Shown here one piece after another: positions 1-5,068 of a stretch of 9,135 bases of DNA; positions within the stretch are counted from its first letter, which is position 1; every line of letters starts with the position of its first letter. Made by a program: the position numbers and the translations under genes. This DNA is from Candidatus Omnitrophica bacterium 4484_49 (GTDB taxonomy: Bacteria; Omnitrophota; Gorgyraeia; Kaelpiales; Kaelpiaceae). Below the pieces are notes generated by a model, which worked only from the letters and a program-made list of their open reading frames with translations, did no database searches and was not told the DNA's origin. The stretch is from assembly GCA_002085265.1 (NCBI GenBank), contig NATI01000030.1:1-9135 (forward strand), read 5' to 3'.

Positions 1-2
1 CA

Positions 3-47
3 GAGGAAATACAGGTGCTGGTAATGCCTTACATATATCAGCCATGA
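3..47 (+). CDS. 3' tail of an upstream gene (frame uncertain, possibly sppA)
   Basis: Partial gene entering from the left edge. Two + strand frames are open. The frame ending in TGA at 45-47 reads EEIQVLVMPYIYQP and uses third-position bases like the rest of the window. The frame ending in TAA at 86-88 gives 28 residues, ending LYSSFRVQ. The first ending, with its Y-I-Y near the C-terminus, loosely resembles the tails of some SppA-type signal peptide peptidases, and sppA next to an HU/IHF gene is a known arrangement in several bacterial groups. The second loosely resembles a Gfo/Idh/MocA oxidoreductase tail. Neither identity can be established from so few residues. No terminator is visible between this tail and the next promoter. 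Confidence 0.35.
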   Translation, partial: EEIQVLVMPYIYQP

Positions 48-116
48 GGGTAATTCAGGGTCTGTATTCATCATTCAGAGTGCAATAATATCTCCTTCCT
101 GACGGTGTTTAATTCC

Positions 117-145
117 TTGACAGTTATGCCTGGATATGTTAGGTT
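117..145 (+). promoter_or_regulatory. Sigma70-like promoter upstream of the HU gene
   Basis: A perfect -35 hexamer TTGACA lies at 117-122. After a 17-base spacer, a weaker -10 hexamer TAGGTT (T, A and final T match consensus) lies at 140-145. Transcription would start near 152, leaving a leader of about 15 bases that is almost entirely the ribosome-binding site AGGAGG (156-161) ahead of ATG 167. The perfect -35 with ideal spacing makes this credible; the -10 is the weak part. Confidence 0.55.
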
Positions 146-166
146 TATCCTATACAGGAGGTTGAG

Positions 167-439
167 ATGACCAAAAAGGATATAGTGGACAGAATTGTTC
201 AAAAGACCGGCCTGAAGTATCTGGATGTCAAGAAAGTTGTGCAGATGACTTTTGACACCATGGCGGAAGCATTGACCACTGGAGAGAAGATAGAATTGAG
301 GAATTTCGGGGTGTTCAAAATTAAACTGAGAAAAGCAAAGAAAGGACGCAACCCCAGAACTGGAGAAGAGGTGCCCGTCCCAGAACGGAAGGTTGTGGTC
401 TTTAAGCCAGGGTTGGAGTTGAAGGAGAAGGTGAAGTAG
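167..439 (+). CDS. hup: HU/IHF-family DNA-bending protein
   Basis: A 90-residue nucleoid protein, the usual size for the HU/IHF family. These proteins act as dimers that bind and sharply bend DNA in replication, recombination and transcription control. The N-terminal helical part (residues 3-40) begins TKKDIVDRIVQKTG. It is followed by the core signature with I42-E-L-R-N-F-G48 and the DNA-binding arm G60-R-N-P-R-T-G66, where P63 is the residue that intercalates between base pairs in this family. The C-terminus VVVFKPG then L-K-E-K is typical. The start is fixed by AGGAGG five bases before ATG. Sequence alone does not separate HU from an IHF subunit; the L-R-N-F-G and R-N-P-R-T-G pattern occurs in both. 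It has its own promoter and may be co-transcribed with the cold-shock gene 84 bases downstream. Confidence 0.95.
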   Translation: MTKKDIVDRIVQKTGLKYLDVKKVVQMTFDTMAEALTTGEKIELRNFGVFKIKLRKAKKGRNPRTGEEVPVPERKVVVFKPGLELKEKVK

Positions 440-466
440 CCTCTGAACAAGGGGCGAATAGGAGAA

Positions 467-508
467 TTTCTTTTCCTTATACTTCCCTGGCAGTATAGGG
501 GAAAGAAA
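467..508 (+). promoter_or_regulatory. 17-bp hairpin in the csp 5' leader, possible RNA switch
   Basis: Bases 467-483 (TTTCTTTTCCTTATACT) pair with 492-508 (AGTATAGGGGAAAGAAA) over all 17 positions. Two of these (474:501 and 477:498) are T-G, i.e. U-G in RNA. The loop is the 8 bases 484-491. The hairpin ends two bases before the ribosome-binding site AGGAAGG (511-517) of the cold-shock gene. There is no T-run after the stem, so it is not an ordinary terminator. The left arm also contains TTCCTT (473-478), which is complementary to AAGGAA (510-515) in the ribosome-binding site, so formation of the long hairpin would leave that site free while the alternative pairing would mask it. The stem is seen directly; regulation is an inference. 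Confidence 0.6.
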
Positions 509-523
509 CAAGGAAGGTGTAGT

Positions 524-730
524 ATGCGTAGTAAAGGCAAGGTGAAGTGGTTTTCCAATCAGAAAGGCTACGGTTTCATCACCCAGGAGAATGGACCGGA
601 TGTGTTTGTCCATTACTCGGCGATTGAGGGGGAAGGTTATCGTGGCCTTACTGAAGGTGACGAAGTGGAGTTTGATGTTGTGGAGACGCCCAAGGGTCCC
701 CAGGCTGCAAATGTGAAAAAAATTAGCTGA
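524..730 (+). CDS. csp: Cold-shock domain protein, CspA family
   Basis: A 68-residue single cold-shock domain, the standard length for CspA-like RNA chaperones, which bind single-stranded nucleic acid and melt RNA structure. The start GKVKWFS is followed by RNP1 K14-G-Y-G-F-I19 and RNP2 V27-F-V-H-Y31, with the surface aromatics W9, F10, Y16, F18, F28, H30 and Y31 present. The usual second Phe of the F-V-H-F motif is Tyr here. The C-terminus has the typical G-P-Q-A-A-N-V pattern. The ribosome-binding site AGGAAGG lies six bases before ATG 524. The leader carries a strong hairpin and a terminator follows, so the gene is either the last of an HU-csp transcript or expressed alone; I find no convincing separate promoter. 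Which member of the Csp group it is cannot be told. Confidence 0.95.
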   Translation: MRSKGKVKWFSNQKGYGFITQENGPDVFVHYSAIEGEGYRGLTEGDEVEFDVVETPKGPQAANVKKIS

Positions 731-749
731 GCGTGTGGGAAACCATAAT

Positions 750-785
750 GCCCGCCTCTTCTGAGTTTCAGGGGGGCGGGCTTTT
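750..785 (+). terminator. Intrinsic terminator after csp
   Basis: GCCCGCC at 750-756 pairs perfectly with GGCGGGC at 775-781. The stem can be extended inward by 757-759 with 772-774 (two T-G pairs and one C-G) and, past a one-base bulge, by CTGA/TCAG (761-764 with 768-771) around a 3-base loop. It is followed at once by TTTT (782-785). It lies 20 bases after the csp stop codon. Its position also argues against any hisS start upstream of 786. Confidence 0.85.
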
Positions 786-789
786 AAAT
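784..789 (+). promoter_or_regulatory. Candidate -10 box for a leaderless hisS transcript
   Basis: TTAAAT at 784-789 matches the -10 consensus at four of six bases. It is placed so that +1 would fall on the A of the hisS ATG at 796. A 3-of-6 -35 candidate (CTGAGT, 761-766) lies 17 bases upstream inside the terminator loop. Support is weak: it rests mainly on the need for hisS to be expressed beyond a strong terminator and on the absence of a ribosome-binding site. Confidence 0.25.
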
Positions 790-795
790 ATCAGT

Positions 796-2049
796 ATGAA
801 ATACCGTAAAATCAGAGGATGTGAGGATATCCTCCCTCCTGATGTGGAGGCCTGGCAGGAACTGGAAACAAAAGCAGTTGAGGTTTTAACTCAATTTGGC
901 TATTGCCAGATAAGGACTCCAATTTTAGAACCCCTGGAACTTTTTCAAAGGAGCATTGGAGAGTCTACTGATATTGTTGAGAAAGAAATTTTCAGTTTTA
1001 AGGATAAAAAGGGAAGAAATATCTGTTTAAGACCAGAAGCAACTGCTTCCATTGCGCGCGCTTATGTGGAAAATAACCTTTATCAACTACCAGGGATTAA
1101 AAAGTTTTATTATTTTGGTCCCATGTTTCGAGCAGAAAGACCCCAGAAAGGAAGAAAGCGTCAGTTTCATCAAATAGGAGTGGAGGCAATTGGTTCTTAC
1201 TCTCCGGTAATTGATGCTGAAATAATTTACCTCTGTCAGCGATTAATTCAAATATTGGGAATCAGCAAATTTCGTTTGGAGATTAACAGTTTAGGATGTG
1301 CTAAAGATAAGAAAAGAATTTCAAATTATATTCGGACAAAAATCAAAAATAATTTAAATAAATTTTGTCCCCAGTGTCAGAGGAGATTTTCTCGCAATGT
1401 TTTGAGAATTCTTGATTGCAAAAATCTCCAATGCATCACTGCCATCAGAGATTTAAAGATTGATATTGGTTCTCAAATCTGCCAGGACTGTCACCAGCAT
1501 TATTTAGAGGTGAAAGGCTACCTTAAAGCCCTGGGAGTGAATTTTATTGAGAATAATTATCTGGTAAGAGGGCTTGATTATTACACCCGTACGGTTTTTG
1601 AAATTGTAAGTGATAAACTGGGAGCACAGAATGCAATTGGTGCCGGTGGAAGATATGATGATCTAATTCAGGAAATAGGAGGACCACCACAGGGAGCAGT
1701 AGGATTTGCTCTCGGGATGGAAAGGATTCTAATTTTGAGGAATAAACTTTCTCAGATTAAATATCAACCCACAGTGTTTGTTGCTGTTCAGGATAATACT
1801 CTTTTGAAGGCAGCAGTTGTAGAAGTTATGAATTTGAGAGAAAATGGTATCTCAGCAGAGATGGACTATCAGCAGAGGTCATTAAAATCTCAAATGAGAC
1901 TTGCCAATGAAAAGGGTGTGAAATATGTATTAATTCTGGGGACAGAAGAGATACAGAAGGGTCAGTACAGTTTGAAACAGATGGATACTGGTATTCAGCG
2001 CAGAATTAAGAGAGAGGATTTGATTAAAGTTCTTAAAGAGGAGGAGTAA
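796..2049 (+). CDS. hisS: Histidyl-tRNA synthetase (HisRS)
   Basis: A 417-residue class II synthetase that charges tRNA-His using ATP; family length is about 420. Visible in order: N-terminal R-G-C-E-D-I-L-P, motif 2 F111-R-A-E-R115, a small insertion domain with cysteines 191, 194, 208, 213, 229 and 232, the HisRS-specific loop L256-V-R-G-L-D-Y-Y-T-R265, a second signature G282-A-G-G-R-Y-D-D289, motif 3 G303-F-A-L-G-M-E-R310, and a C-terminal anticodon-binding domain. An upstream in-frame GTG (733) and ATG (748) are rejected because they lie before or in the terminator and add residues that the family lacks; ATG 796 gives the expected N-terminus. There is no Shine-Dalgarno sequence before it. 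A 360-base sample (1261-1620) is about 34% GC, well below aspS next door, which may indicate separate ancestry. aspS starts one base after the stop. Confidence 0.95.
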   Translation: MKYRKIRGCEDILPPDVEAWQELETKAVEVLTQFGYCQIRTPILEPLELFQRSIGESTDIVEKEIFSFKDKKGRNICLRPEATASIARAYVENNLYQLPGIKKFYYFGPMFRAERPQKGRKRQFHQIGVEAIGSYSPVIDAEIIYLCQRLIQILGISKFRLEINSLGCAKDKKRISNYIRTKIKNNLNKFCPQCQRRFSRNVLRILDCKNLQCITAIRDLKIDIGSQICQDCHQHYLEVKGYLKALGVNFIENNYLVRGLDYYTRTVFEIVSDKLGAQNAIGAGGRYDDLIQEIGGPPQGAVGFALGMERILILRNKLSQIKYQPTVFVAVQDNTLLKAAVVEVMNLRENGISAEMDYQQRSLKSQMRLANEKGVKYVLILGTEEIQKGQYSLKQMDTGIQRRIKREDLIKVLKEEE

Positions 2050-2050
2050 G

Positions 2051-3457
2051 GTGTTGAGGAGTCATTATTGTGGAGAATTAAGGAAGGAACATGTGGATTT
2101 GAAAGTTGCTCTCTGTGGTTGGATTTATAGAAGAAGGGAGCATGGCAAAATAACATTTTTTGACCTTCGGGACAGAGAAGGAATTGTGCAGATTGTGTGT
2201 GTGCCCAGTGTGATAAAGGGTGATTACAAAATGGTGAAGGAACTGGACAAAGAGGATGTGGTTCAGGTTAAAGGGAAGGTGCAGTTGCGTCCTCAGGGAA
2301 CCGTGAATGAAAAATTACCTACAGGAGAGATTGAGGTTCTGGTTGAGGAGATAAATATTTTGAATAAATGCACTAATCTGGCTTTCGATATTGAATCCGA
2401 TACTGAGGTCTCTGAAGAACACAGATTGCGTCATCGTTATCTGGATCTCAGAAGGCCCCGGCTTCAAAAGAATTTTATATTCCGACATAAAGTTGTGAAG
2501 GCAATGAGAGATTTTCTGGATGAAAATGGTTTTGTAGAGATAGAAACTCCAATTCTAACTAAATCCACTCCTGAGGGTGCCAGGGATTTTCTCGTCCCCT
2601 CTCGTCTGAAACCAGGGACGTTTTACGCTCTCCCCCAGTCTCCACAGTTATTTAAACAAATCCTTATGATTGCAGGGTTTGACAGGTATTTTCAGATTGC
2701 GCGGTGTTTTCGGGATGAGGATTTAAGAGCTGACAGACAACCAGAATTCACCCAGTTAGACCTGGAGATGAGTTTTGTAGAGGAGGAGGATATTTTTAAC
2801 CTCACAGAGGAACTTTTAGTTTATATATTTGATATGTGTATGGGCCTGAAACTGGATACGCCTTTTCCCAGATTAAGTTATAACCAGGCATTGGAAAAAT
2901 ACGGTAGCGATAAACCGGACCTCAGAGGAGAGAAAAAAGAAAAATTCTGTTTTGTATGGGTCAAGGATTTTCCTCTCTTCAGTTTTAATCCCGATTCCGG
3001 AAGATGGGAGATGGAACATCATCCCTTTACTGCTCCTCATCCTGACGATGTTCCTCTACTGGGTAAGGATATGGAAAAAATCAGAGCACGGTCGTATGAT
3101 CTGGTGTTGAATGGTGTTGAACTTGGTAGTGGAAGTATTAGAATACATAATAGAAAGGTGCAGGAGAAATTATTCAGCAGTATAGGAATTGATGACGCTC
3201 TGGCAGAAGAGCGGTTTGGATTTTTACTGCAAGCCCTGGAGGCTGGCGCTCCTCCTCATGGAGGATTTGCCATCGGTCTTGATAGATTGGTAGCGATAAT
3301 GCTGGGAGAGGAGAGTATAAGAGATGTTATAGCATTTCCCAAGACTCAGAAAGGGATATGTCTTTTAACTTCAGCCCCCTCGGAGGTCGACACTGCTCAG
3401 CTTCTGGAGTTAAAAATCAAACCCTTAAAGGAGGTGAAAGATGAAGTGCAGAAATAG
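2051..3457 (+). CDS. aspS: Aspartyl-tRNA synthetase without the GAD domain, probably non-discriminating
   Basis: A 468-residue class II synthetase that attaches Asp to tRNA; bacterial AspRS is normally near 590. The N-terminal OB-fold anticodon domain starts MLRSHYCGELR and contains W-I-Y-R-R-R-E-H31-G. The core shows T-P-E-G-A-R-D-F, Q196-S-P-Q199, motif 2 F220-R-D-E-D-L-R226, E-F-T-Q-L-D-L-E239 and motif 3 G409-L-D-R412. Where the roughly 120-residue GAD insertion normally sits, D287-K-P-D-L-R292 is followed by G-E-K-K-E-K and straight by F301-V-W-V-K-D-F-P308. The frame is intact across this point. H31 and G83 match the residues linked to non-discriminating AspRS, implying Asp-tRNA-Asn formation and use of GatCAB. 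The start is GTG 2051, six bases after AGGAGG (2039-2044) inside hisS; it reproduces the family N-terminus. The 3' end overlaps the next gene by 17 nt. Confidence 0.96.
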   Translation: MLRSHYCGELRKEHVDLKVALCGWIYRRREHGKITFFDLRDREGIVQIVCVPSVIKGDYKMVKELDKEDVVQVKGKVQLRPQGTVNEKLPTGEIEVLVEEINILNKCTNLAFDIESDTEVSEEHRLRHRYLDLRRPRLQKNFIFRHKVVKAMRDFLDENGFVEIETPILTKSTPEGARDFLVPSRLKPGTFYALPQSPQLFKQILMIAGFDRYFQIARCFRDEDLRADRQPEFTQLDLEMSFVEEEDIFNLTEELLVYIFDMCMGLKLDTPFPRLSYNQALEKYGSDKPDLRGEKKEKFCFVWVKDFPLFSFNPDSGRWEMEHHPFTAPHPDDVPLLGKDMEKIRARSYDLVLNGVELGSGSIRIHNRKVQEKLFSSIGIDDALAEERFGFLLQALEAGAPPHGGFAIGLDRLVAIMLGEESIRDVIAFPKTQKGICLLTSAPSEVDTAQLLELKIKPLKEVKDEVQK

Positions 3458-4079
3458 AATTTTCATTACCCTGGTTACCTTTGCGATAACAGGATGTATA
3501 AAAACCGGCACCAAGGAAATTATTATGCCTGATCAGGAACTGAAGGGTAATCGGGGATTTCTAAAAGGCACCCCTCCCAAAGTAGAGGAACCCCGGACAT
3601 CCAGGAAGAAGAAAATTCTGGACATAGAGGTAGAGTTGCCCCCACTTTTTGAAAAGACACCTCCCCGATATACCGAGGATAAAGAAATATGGGGGAATGC
3701 AGGATATATTTATTCCGGTAGAGAAGAGGGGATGAAGTATATCTATGTCCCCATGAAGGTTAGGAAATCAACTATCAGGCAAGAAGAAGTTGAGAAGAAG
3801 GAACTACCTGAGGAAGAAACAATCCCCGAACCAGAAAAATCGGAGTTGGAGAAGGAATCGGTTTCAGGGTGCAGTGTGCAGCCAAAGTTTATAGAATATA
3901 AAGTGGGGAAAGGAGAAAGTTTGTGGACAATTGCTAAGAAAGTGTACGGAGACCCTACCAAGTGGATAGTGATTTATGAGAACAACAGGGACATATTGAC
4001 TGATCCCGAAAAACTTCGTCCTGGTATGGTTTTGAAAATTCCACTGTCTGAGGAGGTAAACACTGAGTATATAAAATGA
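3441..4079 (+). CDS. LysM-domain lipoprotein
   Basis: A 212-residue predicted lipoprotein. The N-terminus is a short positively charged and hydrophobic signal ending in the lipobox I-T-G-C19, so it is probably cleaved before Cys19 and lipid-anchored. Residues about 20-150 are low in recognisable structure, rich in Pro, Glu and Lys (especially about 115-142), and look like a flexible spacer. Residues 151-201 form a LysM domain: Y-K-V-G-K-G-E-S-L-W-T-I-A, then V-Y-G-D-P-T-K-W, ending L-R-P-G-M-V-L-K-I-P. LysM binds glycan strands of peptidoglycan, so the protein probably links membrane and wall. No enzymatic domain is visible. ATG 3441 is preceded by a near-perfect ribosome-binding site (AAGGAGGTG, 3428-3436) lying within the aspS end; the overlap is 17 nt. 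No specific family name is recognised outside the LysM domain. Confidence 0.88.
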   Translation: MKCRNRIFITLVTFAITGCIKTGTKEIIMPDQELKGNRGFLKGTPPKVEEPRTSRKKKILDIEVELPPLFEKTPPRYTEDKEIWGNAGYIYSGREEGMKYIYVPMKVRKSTIRQEEVEKKELPEEETIPEPEKSELEKESVSGCSVQPKFIEYKVGKGESLWTIAKKVYGDPTKWIVIYENNRDILTDPEKLRPGMVLKIPLSEEVNTEYIK

Positions 4080-5068
4080 CGGAACGCACTCTGGAATTTA
4101 AAGATGTGAGAATCGCTCAGATTCTGGCAGGGAGGTTTGATGAGAATGTAAAACTTATCGAAAAGGAACTGGGTTTGGATATAATTCCCAGAGGCAATGG
4201 TTTTATCTTACGGGGAAAAAAAGAGCGAGTAGAGAAGGCTGAAAGATTATTTAATGAGTTAGCAACTATTATAGATAAGGGGGCTCATCTCAGAAAATAT
4301 GACCTCAGTTATGCGTTGAAATTACTTAAAGAAAAGGAAGGAGCCATACCTGAGGTCTATCTTGACCGCATAGAGGTGTTTTCCAAGAGACAGTATATCA
4401 CTCCCAAAACCAGAGGGCAGAAGGAGTATGTTGATGCTATTCGCAATTATGATATCGCCTTCGGTATTGGACCTGCGGGGACCGGCAAGACCTATCTGGC
4501 AATGGCTATGGCAGTGAATGCTCTTAAGACGCAGAGAGTTTCCAGGATAATCCTCACCCGGCCGGCAATTGAGGCTGGAGAGAAACTGGGATTTCTGCCT
4601 GGAGATATTTACGAAAAGGTCAGCCCCTATCTTCGTCCCCTTTACGATGCTCTTTATGATATGATGGACCCCAATATGATTGAGGATTATATTGAAATGG
4701 GGATAATTGAGGTTGCTCCTCTGGCTTATATGAGAGGAAGAACATTAAATGATGCCTTTATAATTCTGGATGAAGCCCAGAACTCAACGCCCGAACAGAT
4801 GAAGATGTTTTTAACCAGAATAGGTTTTGATTCCAAGGCAGTGATTACCGGAGATATTACCCAGAGTGATTTGCCTACAGGTACCAGATCAGGATTGATC
4901 CAGGTAATAGATATCCTTAAAGGAATTGAGGGTATAAAATTTGTTTATCTTTCACGGGATGATGTCGTCCGTCATGAACTTGTACAGGAGATTTTAAAGG
5001 CTTACGAAAGATATGAAAGTAAAAAAGAGAAGGAAGATTCTCAAACTTCGCAAGAGACCCCTTCCTGA
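4076..5068 (+). CDS. phoH: PhoH-like ATPase (PhoL type)
   Basis: A 330-residue cytoplasmic P-loop ATPase of the PhoH/PhoL family, whose members are associated with RNA metabolism and usually lie next to ybeY. Residues 1-70 form the N-terminal KH-like part (L-A-G-R-F-D-E-N-V, then R-G-N-G-F-I-L-R-G). Walker A is G132-P-A-G-T-G-K-T139, Walker B is I-I-L-D232-E-A-Q235, and the family motif G-D-I-T-Q-S-D-L-P follows. The C-terminus is a charged, Ser/Thr-rich tail. The start is forced: an in-frame TGA at 4064 leaves ATG 4076 as the only candidate, and it overlaps the lysM-gene stop as ATGA. The only good Shine-Dalgarno (4051-4056) is 19 bases away, too far, so initiation probably depends on translational coupling. 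The 3' end overlaps pgpH by 56 nt. Confidence 0.95.
   Translation: MTERTLEFKDVRIAQILAGRFDENVKLIEKELGLDIIPRGNGFILRGKKERVEKAERLFNELATIIDKGAHLRKYDLSYALKLLKEKEGAIPEVYLDRIEVFSKRQYITPKTRGQKEYVDAIRNYDIAFGIGPAGTGKTYLAMAMAVNALKTQRVSRIILTRPAIEAGEKLGFLPGDIYEKVSPYLRPLYDALYDMMDPNMIEDYIEMGIIEVAPLAYMRGRTLNDAFIILDEAQNSTPEQMKMFLTRIGFDSKAVITGDITQSDLPTGTRSGLIQVIDILKGIEGIKFVYLSRDDVVRHELVQEILKAYERYESKKEKEDSQTSQETPS

Noticed and set aside
2..88. 28-codon open frame as the true upstream gene tail
   Set aside because: Not excluded, but its third-position composition (about 29% GC) fits the window less well than the alternative frame ending at 47; kept only as an alternative.
440..523. Separate promoter for csp
   Set aside because: TTGGAG and TTGAAG near 413-424 have no -10 partner at proper spacing; the gene may be co-transcribed with the HU gene.
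71..613. Long - strand open frame (180 codons) across the HU and csp genes
   Set aside because: It is antisense to two certain genes with conserved motifs; the Phe/Leu/Ser-rich translation shows no recognisable domain.
744..749. CATAAT as a -10 box for hisS
   Set aside because: It matches consensus at five of six bases, but there is no -35 at 16-18 bases upstream, and the start point would fall within the terminator stem.
733..795. hisS starting at GTG 733 or ATG 748
   Set aside because: Both starts lie before or within the terminator hairpin, have no ribosome-binding site and add residues absent from the HisRS family; ATG 796 gives the canonical N-terminus.
4051..4056. AGGAGG as the phoH ribosome-binding site
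   Set aside because: It is 19 bases before ATG 4076, beyond normal spacing, and an in-frame TGA at 4064 rules out an earlier phoH start.
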